Source: Lacticaseibacillus suilingensis (GTDB taxonomy: Bacteria; Bacillota; Bacilli; Lactobacillales; Lactobacillaceae). From it: a DNA stretch of 64,000 nucleotides. Both the position numbers and the translations under genes were made by a program. Every line of letters begins with the position of its first letter. Position 1 is the first letter of the stretch. Location of the stretch: the NCBI RefSeq assembly GCF_016861845.1, contig NZ_BOLV01000010.1, positions 1 through 64,000 of the forward strand. The letters are read 5' to 3'. Below are positions 7,890-14,554 of this stretch, one piece after another. Under the pieces are notes generated by a model. The model searched no databases, was not told the origin of the DNA, and saw only the letters and a list, made by a program, of their open reading frames with translations.

Positions 7890-9227
7890 TTAGGCCTTAG
7901 CGTCGGCTTGATCAGCGGCATCGGCAACGTCTTGAGCGAGGTTGCGCTGATTATTCGCGATTTTGACGAATGGCAGGTAAATCAGAATGGAAACGAGGAT
8001 GCAGACCACCTGAGTGGCAACCGCGCCCCAGCTCCCGCCAGTGGCCAAGAAGCCAGAAATCAAAGGTGGCGTTGGCCAAGGCGTGTAAACATAGGCTTTG
8101 GCCGCAAACCCAGTAATGGTGGCGATGTAGCCGATGGTCCCAGTGACCAGTGGGGTGATGACAAATGGAATCCCCAAGATTGGGTTCAGCACGATTGGCA
8201 TCCCGAAGATGACGGGTTCGTTAATGTTGAACAGACCAGGGATGAAGGACAACTTGGCGATGGCCTTGAAGTCTTCTCGCTTGCTGACCATGAAAATGGC
8301 AATCAACAAGCCAATGGTTAACCCGGAACCACCCATGCTCATATACATATCCCAGAAAGGCATGGTGATGACGTTTGGCAGTGGCTTGCCAGCAGCAAAA
8401 GCTTCGGTGTTGGCGGTGATCGCCGCAATCAGCAGGGGTTCGCGGATGGGCTTGATCATCTGGTTGCCGTGAATCCCGATCAACCAGAACACTTGGGAAA
8501 CCAGCATCAGCAGCAAGATCCCAGGCAGGCCTTGCACGACGTTTTGCAGTGGTTGTTGAACCAAGCTGTAAATAATGTCGAACAGGGACATGCCAGTGGC
8601 CAAGTTCACCAGGAAGCTGCCCAAAGCAATGATGGCAACGGTGAACATGGTTGGGAACAAAGCAGAGAAGCTGACCGAAACGTTACTTGGCACACTGTCT
8701 GGCATCGTGATGATCAGGGCTTTACGGTGCCGCAGCCAGTTGTAAAGTTCAACGGAAATGATGGCAATGAACATCCCAAGGAACAGGCCCTTAGTATCGG
8801 TATATTGCTTAGCGAAAACGTCCGTAACCGCAATCGTCTTATTATTGCTGGTGACAAAGTTATAAATAGAAGGGTTGATGCTGACATAACTCATGAGGGC
8901 GATGACGCCAGGGAAGTAACCCTCGATGTGATTGCGTTTCCCCATTTGAATCCCAATCAGGAACACGGCATAAATAGTGAAGAAACTCAGCGTGGCATAG
9001 TTGATGGCGGCCGTGATTGGCTTGAATGTGACCAGCCAGTGCAAGGCTTTGATCTGCGCCAGCCCGTTGACGTCATCGAAGACCATGCTGGAAAACAAAG
9101 TCGCAAAGGCCCCGGTGATAATGATCGGGATCAAAGAGTAGAATGATTCCTTAATCGCGGAGATGTACTTGTTGTTGTTCACAACCAGCGCAACGCGGTT
9201 AAGCCCATTGATGATCTTGTCTTTCAT
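7890..9227 (-). CDS. PTS EIIC permease, lactose/cellobiose family
   Basis: A 445-residue integral membrane PTS component (EIIC, lichenan/cellobiose/lactose family) that binds and translocates a beta-disaccharide for phosphorylation by EIIB. The N-terminus (AIKESFYSLIPIIITGAF) is typical, there are about eight to ten hydrophobic segments, and FNINEPVIFGMP (about 330-341) is the conserved EIIC substrate motif. No EIIA or EIIB gene is adjacent, so these must be supplied from elsewhere. It is the first gene of EIIC-GH1-uxuA and is divergent from the GntR/FCD regulator, which probably controls it. Confidence 0.88.
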   Translation of the reverse strand: MKDKIINGLNRVALVVNNNKYISAIKESFYSLIPIIITGAFATLFSSMVFDDVNGLAQIKALHWLVTFKPITAAINYATLSFFTIYAVFLIGIQMGKRNHIEGYFPGVIALMSYVSINPSIYNFVTSNNKTIAVTDVFAKQYTDTKGLFLGMFIAIISVELYNWLRHRKALIITMPDSVPSNVSVSFSALFPTMFTVAIIALGSFLVNLATGMSLFDIIYSLVQQPLQNVVQGLPGILLLMLVSQVFWLIGIHGNQMIKPIREPLLIAAITANTEAFAAGKPLPNVITMPFWDMYMSMGGSGLTIGLLIAIFMVSKREDFKAIAKLSFIPGLFNINEPVIFGMPIVLNPILGIPFVITPLVTGTIGYIATITGFAAKAYVYTPWPTPPLISGFLATGGSWGAVATQVVCILVSILIYLPFVKIANNQRNLAQDVADAADQADAKA

Positions 9228-9248
9228 TGTACTTTTTCCTCCAAACTG

Positions 9249-9276
9249 ATATATTAGTATATGAATACGATTTCAT
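9249..9276. promoter_or_regulatory. candidate GntR operator: two abutting inverted repeats
   Basis: ATATATTAGTATAT (9249-9262) and ATGAA-N6-TTCAT (9261-9276) lie in the 146-base divergent gap between EIIC and the GntR gene. FCD-type GntR proteins bind short AT-rich palindromes, so these are plausible operators. This is based on symmetry and position only. Confidence 0.35.
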
Positions 9277-9373
9277 CATAACGAGGCAGGCCTCCTTTGT
9301 CAATTAAAATTTGAGAAAGCGTTACAATATGAGGGCAGTCATCCGTTTGACGACCGAAAAGTGAGGGACCAAC

Positions 9374-10048
9374 GTGCAAAATCCAGCCGGTAACATGCAA
9401 ACCACCGCCTACGACCAACTGCGCGACATGATCATCCATGCCGAGCTTATTCCAGGCGAAAAAATTAGCGAAGCCACTTTGATGACCCAGCTTAGACTGG
9501 GCCGCACGCCGCTGCGCGAAGCCATGATTCAACTGCGCCAGCAAGGCCTGGTGGAAATGATTCCCCAAAGCGGGACCTACATCACCAAAATCGACCTCAC
9601 TGTCGCTGAGGACGCCCGTTTCGTGCGGGAAGTGCTGGAGCGGCGCATTGTCAAAGAGGCGATTCAGGCCCATAGCGCGACGCTGCTCACCACGCTGAAA
9701 AGCCTAATTGCCCAAGCGGAAGTGATGTCCGAAACCCGCGACCCGCGCGCTTTTTTCCAATTCGATAATGATTTCCATCACGCCTTGTTCCAGGCGGCAA
9801 ATAAAGACACCGTCTGGCAGTGGCTCCAGAGTTTGAACATGCAGCTGGACCGCTTCCGCTGGCTCCGGTTGTCGGTCACGGCGCTGGATTGGAAAACCAT
9901 CATTGCCCAGCACCAGGAGATTTTGCAGGCCGTGGCCGCTGGGGATGCGGCCGCCGGTGAAAAGCTGGTTGGGCAGCATTTGAAGTTGATGCTGGAAGAA
10001 GAAGGCAGTTTGCTGAAGCAGTATCCGGATTATTTTGTGGCCCGGTAA
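9374..10048 (+). CDS. GntR-family regulator, FadR/FCD subgroup
   Basis: A 224-residue one-component transcription factor. Residues about 10-75 form the GntR winged helix (LIPGEKISEATLMTQLRLGRT then PLREAM and GLVEMIPQSGTYIT). Residues about 85-215 form an all-helical FCD effector domain with the metal-binding pattern Asp...His (DNDFHHALF), His (AQHQEIL) and His (GQHLKLML). FCD proteins often respond to sugar acids, which fits control of the divergent EIIC-GH1-uxuA operon. Start: GTG at 9374 with GAGGG six bases upstream; the ATG at 9395 is an alternative. Confidence 0.85.
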   Translation: MQNPAGNMQTTAYDQLRDMIIHAELIPGEKISEATLMTQLRLGRTPLREAMIQLRQQGLVEMIPQSGTYITKIDLTVAEDARFVREVLERRIVKEAIQAHSATLLTTLKSLIAQAEVMSETRDPRAFFQFDNDFHHALFQAANKDTVWQWLQSLNMQLDRFRWLRLSVTALDWKTIIAQHQEILQAVAAGDAAAGEKLVGQHLKLMLEEEGSLLKQYPDYFVAR

Positions 10049-10078
10049 AAAGTCAGACTAAGCAGTCTGGCTTTTTGT
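10047..10078 (+). terminator. intrinsic terminator after the GntR gene
   Basis: AAAAGTCAGACT / AGTCTGGCTTTT stem-loop followed by TTTTTG, starting at the gene's stop codon. Confidence 0.8.
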
Positions 10079-10155
10079 TTTCAGCTTTTCCTTGCAACCT
10101 CGCCCACAATTGCTAAACTAGTTCTAACTAGTTTTTAATGTTGGGAGGCAGGCAG

Positions 10156-10857
10156 ATGACAGGCGACTTGAGTTTTCGCGCGGGGTTGAAGGACGTTTTG
10201 CCCACGGTGTTCGGCTATATTGGCGTGGGGCTGGCGTTTGGCGTGGTCGCGCACACCGCGCACTTGTCAGTGTGGCTGGTGATGCTGATGTCCTTGATTG
10301 TCTATGCCGGCTCGGCGCAATTCGTGTTGGCCAGCATGCTCATCGCCGGTAGTCCAATCGGGGCGATGGTGGCGTCGGTATTTCTGATCAACGCCCGCAT
10401 GAGCCTAATGTCGATGACCGTCGCCCCTTATCTCAAAAAAGAATCCTTAACCCAAAATGTGTTGATCGGCAGCCTGCTCACCGATGAAACCTTCGCCTTG
10501 TCGATGAATAAGTTGAACGCGACCAAGCGGCAGCTGAAACCGGCCTGGTTTCATGCCGCCAACCTTGGCGCCTACCTCGTTTGGTGCGTGGCGACGATGG
10601 TCGGGGTGCTGATTGGCAACATGATTCCCGATGCTAAAACGTTCGGGTTGGATTTTGCGGTGGTGGCGATGTTCATTGGGCTGCTGTACCTGCAGATGAT
10701 CACCGATAAAACACGGCCGCTACTCCAGCATCTTACCGTGGCAGGGTTTGTGGCGCTGACGATGATTGTGCTCATGCGTTTCATCCCAGGCACCTCGGCG
10801 ATTTTGGTGGCAACGGTGCTGGGCTGCTTATTCGGAATGGTGGCGGTGAAGCGATGA
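10156..10857 (+). CDS. azlC: AzlC-family branched-chain amino acid exporter, large subunit
   Basis: A 233-residue polytopic membrane protein of the AzlC/YgaZ family, which with AzlD exports branched-chain amino acids or analogues. Family features are FRAGLKDVLPTVFGYIGVGLAFG near the start, YAGSAQFV (about 55-62), the NARMSLMSMTVAPYL segment and LTDETFAL. Around six to seven hydrophobic stretches are visible. I chose ATG 10156, which has GGGAGG seven bases upstream, over the frame's earlier ATG at 10138, which lies upstream of that ribosome site. The stop overlaps azlD by four bases. Confidence 0.88.
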   Translation: MTGDLSFRAGLKDVLPTVFGYIGVGLAFGVVAHTAHLSVWLVMLMSLIVYAGSAQFVLASMLIAGSPIGAMVASVFLINARMSLMSMTVAPYLKKESLTQNVLIGSLLTDETFALSMNKLNATKRQLKPAWFHAANLGAYLVWCVATMVGVLIGNMIPDAKTFGLDFAVVAMFIGLLYLQMITDKTRPLLQHLTVAGFVALTMIVLMRFIPGTSAILVATVLGCLFGMVAVKR

Positions 10858-11180
10858 CAAATTATATTCTCCTAACCATTGTTCTGAGTGGGTTGGTCAC
10901 CTGGTTGCTGCGGGTCGTGCCGTTTGTCCTGGTGAAAACTACCACGCTTCCGGCGGCAGTGGTGCGGTTTTTGAGCTTTGTGCCGGTGGCGATTTTGACA
11001 GCGATTTTTGTTGAAAGTTTGCTGGTGTATCGCCCTGGCGCCTGGCCTGGCGTCAACTGGGAAAATCTCTTGGCCTCACTGCCGGCAGTGGTGACGGCGG
11101 TAATCACCAAGAGCTTGCTAGCGGTGGTGCTGGTGGGTGTCATCGCCATGGCCGTGATTCGACTGCTCGGCTGGGGATAG
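10854..11180 (+). CDS. azlD: AzlD-family amino acid exporter, small subunit
   Basis: A 108-residue membrane protein with four hydrophobic helices, the small partner of AzlC. ILSGLVTWLLRVVPFVL, the PAAVVRFLSFVPVAILTAIF segment and the LPAVVTAVITKSL stretch are typical. ATGA overlap with azlC indicates translational coupling and an obligate two-subunit exporter. A strong bidirectional terminator follows. Confidence 0.88.
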   Translation: MTNYILLTIVLSGLVTWLLRVVPFVLVKTTTLPAAVVRFLSFVPVAILTAIFVESLLVYRPGAWPGVNWENLLASLPAVVTAVITKSLLAVVLVGVIAMAVIRLLGWG

Positions 11181-11186
11181 CTTGTT

Positions 11187-11247
11187 GCGATTCAAAAATA
11201 ACCTTCATCAACTCGACTGCGAGTGATGAAGGCTATTTTTGAATCGC
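11187..11247. terminator. bidirectional terminator between convergent azlD and LPXTG gene
   Basis: Long hairpin GCGATTCAAAAATA-CCTTCATCA / TGATGAAGG-TATTTTTGAATCGC, with A/T runs on both arms, placed exactly between two convergent stops. Confidence 0.88.
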
Positions 11248-11248
11248 G

Positions 11249-12073
11249 TTAATGGCGGCGTAAAAGACCGAGACCGAAGAGACCAAGCAGCAAGGCGCCG
11301 CCGGCTAAAGCGACTAGCGGGTTGGCCTTGTCGCCGGTGGCTGGTAGGCGGTTGGCTGCCGTTGCTGGCCGCGATGAGCGGGACTGCTTAGCCGAGCTTG
11401 CGGTATTAGTGGTTGACCCCGGCGTTGGCACTGGCGTGGGTTTAGGCGTCGGCTTCGGGTCCGGCTTTGGATCAGGTTTCGGGTCTGGTTTCGGATCTGG
11501 TTTCGGATCTGGTTTCGGATCCGGCGTTGGATCTGGGCCTGGTTCTGGATCTGGACCCGGTTCCGGATCAGGGCCTGGTGTTGGTTCGCTTTGGCCGGTG
11601 ATATGAAACGTCTGGCCTTGTGAGTAGCCTGTCATCTGCCCGCCATCCGTGCGGTGAAAGCTGATATTGGCAAATACATAGCTGTCGGTATCACCGGTAA
11701 CCGTTAACGTGAACGGGATGGTGAACGTCCCACTAGGCGCAGTTGGGTCAGACGCAGTGGCTTGGCCGGTGACAATTTTCACTGCGGGATTATTGCTCAA
11801 AATAATGAGCGCATCAAGCGGCAACTCACCGGTGAGGCCGTAGTAACTAACAATGAGTTCGCCTGAGTAGGTCTGGCCAGCCACCACATCGGCAATATCT
11901 GACTGGTGGCTTTGCCCGTCCAGCATGAAGGTGAAATTACCAACCTCAAAGCCTGAGTTAACTGACTGCACGCTGGTCGTGGTGGCGGCTGCGACTGGCG
12001 TAGCCGCAGACCAAGTGGCGGTAGTAAGGCCAAGACAACTGGTCGTGGCCAAAATCACGAAATATTTTTTCAA
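11249..12073 (-). CDS. LPXTG-anchored surface protein with Pro-Asp-Lys repeat stalk
   Basis: A 274-residue cell-wall protein. From N to C: signal peptide (KKYFVILATTSCLGL with cleavage near PVAAA); a beta-rich domain of about 150 residues (VGNFTFMLDGQ to GQTFHITGQ) resembling cohesin/Ig-like domains in general character only; a low-complexity stalk of P-D-P-E-P-G and D-P-K-P repeats; a Ser/Thr linker; and LPATG with a hydrophobic helix and RRH tail for sortase anchoring. The start is TTG at 12071-12073, with AAGGAGG eight bases upstream; a longer frame would begin inside the -10 box TATAAT (12098-12103). Ligand unknown. Confidence 0.85.
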   Translation of the reverse strand: MKKYFVILATTSCLGLTTATWSAATPVAAATTTSVQSVNSGFEVGNFTFMLDGQSHQSDIADVVAGQTYSGELIVSYYGLTGELPLDALIILSNNPAVKIVTGQATASDPTAPSGTFTIPFTLTVTGDTDSYVFANISFHRTDGGQMTGYSQGQTFHITGQSEPTPGPDPEPGPDPEPGPDPTPDPKPDPKPDPKPDPKPDPKPDPKPTPKPTPVPTPGSTTNTASSAKQSRSSRPATAANRLPATGDKANPLVALAGGALLLGLFGLGLLRRH

Positions 12074-12097
12074 AAAAGTATCCTCCTTAACGCAGGC

Positions 12098-12103
12098 ATT
12101 ATA
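12098..12103 (-). promoter_or_regulatory. -10 box of the LPXTG gene
   Basis: On the minus strand TTGTATAAT gives a consensus -10 hexamer about 25 bases upstream of the TTG start, just before the AAGGAGG ribosome site. A -35 box is not obvious. Confidence 0.5.
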
Positions 12104-12272
12104 CAAGAGAAACCAACATTTATCAGCAATATACTTAAATTATTATCTAACACTGGTTGAATTCTAATGTCATTTTATAAATAGGTTTTTTAAGCCCGAT
12201 AAAGTTTGCGTTTCTGTGCGATAAATTTGCGCTACACTGAAGCTAACGCATCATGCGTAGGAGGCTATCGTC

Positions 12273-13112
12273 ATGCAACTCATCGTCAAGCAACTTCAAA
12301 CCGACTTAACCAACAATGCCACGCTAACTGCATATTTAGCCGACAACTCGCCGGAAATTGAACCAGCCCGCGTGCGGCCGGCAGTGCTCATCTGTCCTGG
12401 CGGCGGTTATGCGTTCGTGTCTGATCGCGAAGCCGAGCCAGTGGCGCTGCGCCTGCTGGCGGCGGGGTACCAGGCCTTGGTGTTGCGCTACAGTGTTGGC
12501 CAAAATCATCCGTACCCGGCCGCACTGCTGGAGTTAGCCACGGCGATGCAACTGACCAGGCAAAATGCGGCGGCGTGGCACATCAATCCTGATCAGATTG
12601 TGGTGGCTGGCTTTTCCGCCGGCGGGCATTTGGCTGGCAGCTTAGGCACTAGTTGGGATGGTCCACTCTTGAAACGGTATGGTTTCAATGCCGCTGAGGT
12701 TAAGCCGAACGCGTTGATGTTGGCTTACCCGGTGATTACGGCCGGCAAGTTTGCTCATCGCGACTCCTTCCTGAATTTGCTGGGACCGAAGCCAGACGAG
12801 GCAGCACTGGCGGCAGTTTCGCTGGAACACCAGGTGAGCCCGGCGACACCGCCGACTTTCCTGTGGGCCACCGTGACGGACGATACTGTGCCAGTAGAAA
12901 ACACGCTGCTTTTCGCCAACGCTTTGCAGGCTAATCACGTGTCCTTTGAGCTCCATCTGTTTCCAAGTGGCGGGCATGGCTTGAGCCTGGCGACGCATGA
13001 AACTTACAGCCAGCGCAATGCATACGGTATTGAACCGGTGGTGGCGCAGTGGGTGCCACTATTTACCAAATGGGTCGATACGCAATTCAACCGCGGGCCA
13101 TTTGTGGCCTGA
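12273..13112 (+). CDS. alpha/beta hydrolase, acetyl-xylan-esterase/BD-FAE-like
   Basis: A 279-residue cytoplasmic serine hydrolase. CPGGGYAFVSDREAEP (about 36-51) gives the oxyanion-hole HGGG-like loop, GFSAGGH (about 113-119) the Ser nucleophile, DDTVPVEN the Asp, and SGGHGLS the His of the triad. This set is typical of the bacterial xylan-esterase and feruloyl-esterase-like group (BD-FAE/Aes-like), which removes acetyl groups from sugars. It is followed 64 bases later by a sugar-type oxidoreductase and may share its transcript. Start: ATG with AGGAGG upstream. Natural substrate unknown. Confidence 0.8.
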   Translation: MQLIVKQLQTDLTNNATLTAYLADNSPEIEPARVRPAVLICPGGGYAFVSDREAEPVALRLLAAGYQALVLRYSVGQNHPYPAALLELATAMQLTRQNAAAWHINPDQIVVAGFSAGGHLAGSLGTSWDGPLLKRYGFNAAEVKPNALMLAYPVITAGKFAHRDSFLNLLGPKPDEAALAAVSLEHQVSPATPPTFLWATVTDDTVPVENTLLFANALQANHVSFELHLFPSGGHGLSLATHETYSQRNAYGIEPVVAQWVPLFTKWVDTQFNRGPFVA

Positions 13113-13176
13113 GCTTTGTATTTCCCGGGCAATTTCGCTACAGTAAAGTTATCCCAACCTGATGGAGGTTATCACG

Positions 13177-14208
13177 ATGATTACAATGGCATATATCGGC
13201 AACGGCAAGGCGACCAACCGCTATCACCTGCCTTTTTCTCAGCAGGTGGCCGGTCTGAAGATCAAAACGATTTATGCGCGCCATGATAATTCACCATGGC
13301 CGAAGCAACCAGGCGTTGCTTACACGACAAACATCGACGACATCTGGAACGACCCCGAAGTGACGCTGGTGGCCATCACCACACCGCCGGCTGCGCACTA
13401 CGAGCTAGCGATGGCGGCATTGACCCATGGTAAAAACGTGCTGCTGGAAAAGCCGTTTACTGAAACCGCGGCGCAGGCAAAGGAGTTGTTTGCCTTTGCG
13501 AAAAAGCAGGGCTTGCTGCTGGAAGGCTACCAGAACCGGCGTTTCGATTCTGATTTCTTGACCGTGCAAAAGGTGATTGAGTCCGGCAAGCTCGGTCAAG
13601 TCTATGAAGTCGAAAACAATTTTGACTACTACCGGCCGCAATCTTCCGAGCAGAGTACCGGCTACTCGCGCCTAGGCAGCTTCTTATACGGTCACGCCGT
13701 GCACACAGTGGATCAAGTGCTGTCATACTGGGGTGCTCCAGAGTCCATTCAGTATGACGTGCATCAGATGCTGGGGCCGGGCCATGATGCCGATTACTTC
13801 GATCTTGATTTGCATTATCCCAAGGGCTTGAAGATTTCGGTGAAGTCCAGTCACTTCCGTCTGATTTATCGGCCGTCCTTTGTGGTTTACGGCACGCGCG
13901 GGCGCTTCCTGAAGCAGGAAACTGATCAGCAAGAGGCCATGATGAAAAAATTCTACATGCCAAGTCCTGATCACCCTGATTTTGGCGTCGATACCCCAGA
14001 TCAGTACGGGATTTTATCCTATATGGATGATGCCGGCCAATTCCACGAGGAAAAAGTGGTTTCGGCAGTCGGTGGGTATCAATATTTCTATGAAGCATTG
14101 GTTAAAACCCTGACCGAAGGCGCGCCGCAAGTGGTGACGCCTGAGCAGACGATTAAGCTGATGGAAATTCTGGAAACCGGGGCCGAGCAGCTGGAAGCAA
14201 CGCTGTAA
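13177..14208 (+). CDS. Gfo/Idh/MocA-family oxidoreductase
   Basis: A 343-residue NAD(P)-dependent oxidoreductase. The first domain is a Rossmann fold (MAYIGNGKATNRYHLPF), with the family's VAITTPPAAHYELA and the lysine motif LLEKPFTETAAQA (the EKP motif). The C-terminal domain carries the HAVHTVDQ His motif. Family members act on sugars, inositol or biliverdin; the substrate cannot be set from sequence. The start is ATG 13177 with GGAGG eight bases upstream; the in-frame ATG at 13162 overlaps that site. A terminator follows. Confidence 0.85.
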   Translation: MITMAYIGNGKATNRYHLPFSQQVAGLKIKTIYARHDNSPWPKQPGVAYTTNIDDIWNDPEVTLVAITTPPAAHYELAMAALTHGKNVLLEKPFTETAAQAKELFAFAKKQGLLLEGYQNRRFDSDFLTVQKVIESGKLGQVYEVENNFDYYRPQSSEQSTGYSRLGSFLYGHAVHTVDQVLSYWGAPESIQYDVHQMLGPGHDADYFDLDLHYPKGLKISVKSSHFRLIYRPSFVVYGTRGRFLKQETDQQEAMMKKFYMPSPDHPDFGVDTPDQYGILSYMDDAGQFHEEKVVSAVGGYQYFYEALVKTLTEGAPQVVTPEQTIKLMEILETGAEQLEATL

Positions 14209-14227
14209 ATTATTTGTTTTGAGATGT

Positions 14228-14274
14228 GAGCCAACTCTGACCGCGCAGGCGGTGATGGGGCTGGTTTTTTTCTA
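14228..14274 (+). terminator. probable terminator after the oxidoreductase
   Basis: Stem containing AGCC...ACCGC-GCAG-GCGGT...GGGCT with an internal mismatch, followed by a run of seven T. Confidence 0.6.
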
Positions 14275-14280
14275 TATTTA

Positions 14281-14320
14281 AAGGCTAATCATCAGGCTAA
14301 AGGCGCCTTCGTTCGCAGCC
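14281..14320 (+). repeat. truncated 3' half of the nested-hairpin element (E2')
   Basis: GGCTAATCATCAGGCTAAA followed by CGCCTTCG and TTCGCAGCC matches the right half of the full copies, but no left half is present. It is joined directly to full copy E2 and shares the CGCAGCC joint. Confidence 0.65.
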
Positions 14321-14450
14321 GTCCAGTTGCGCTGCGTAAGGCCAACGCCTGAGTGATTAGCTACGCTTAATGCCTCACCGCCAAAAAGCGGCGGTAATGC
14401 CTTAAGCTAGGCTAATCATCAGGCTAAGACCGGCCTTACTCCACAGCGTG
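14311..14450 (+). repeat. nested-hairpin intergenic element, copy E2
   Basis: Stems: GTAAGGCC / GGCCTTAC, GCCTGAGTGATTAGC / GCTAATCATCAGGC, GCTTAA / TTAAGC and apical CCGCC / GGCGG with loop AAAAAGC. Compared with E1, both sides of several stems have changed together (CCGG to CCTG with CCGG to CAGG; GCACCAA/TTGGTGC to GCTTAA/TTAAGC). With E2' it fills most of the 345-base gap before the P-type ATPase gene. Confidence 0.88.
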
Positions 14451-14554
14451 TAAATCAGTCCCGAGTCCTGTTGCTTTGCGCTTTTGGTTTGGTTAAAATA
14501 TGAGATACGAGCAGGAAAATTCTGCCAAATTTATGAGAAAAAGGATGATGATAT

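Noticed and set aside
9310-9327. cre-like AGAAAGCGTTACAA upstream of the GntR gene
   Set aside because: Spacing of the two cre half-sites is off by one base and three positions mismatch. Too weak to list.
10138-10155. Earlier ATG for azlC
   Set aside because: It lies before the GGGAGG ribosome site that serves ATG 10156.
11450-11600. Short tandem DNA repeats that could be read as a CRISPR-like array
   Set aside because: They are direct coding repeats of Asp-Pro-Lys-Pro and Pro-Gly-Pro in the LPXTG protein stalk. No unique spacers are present.
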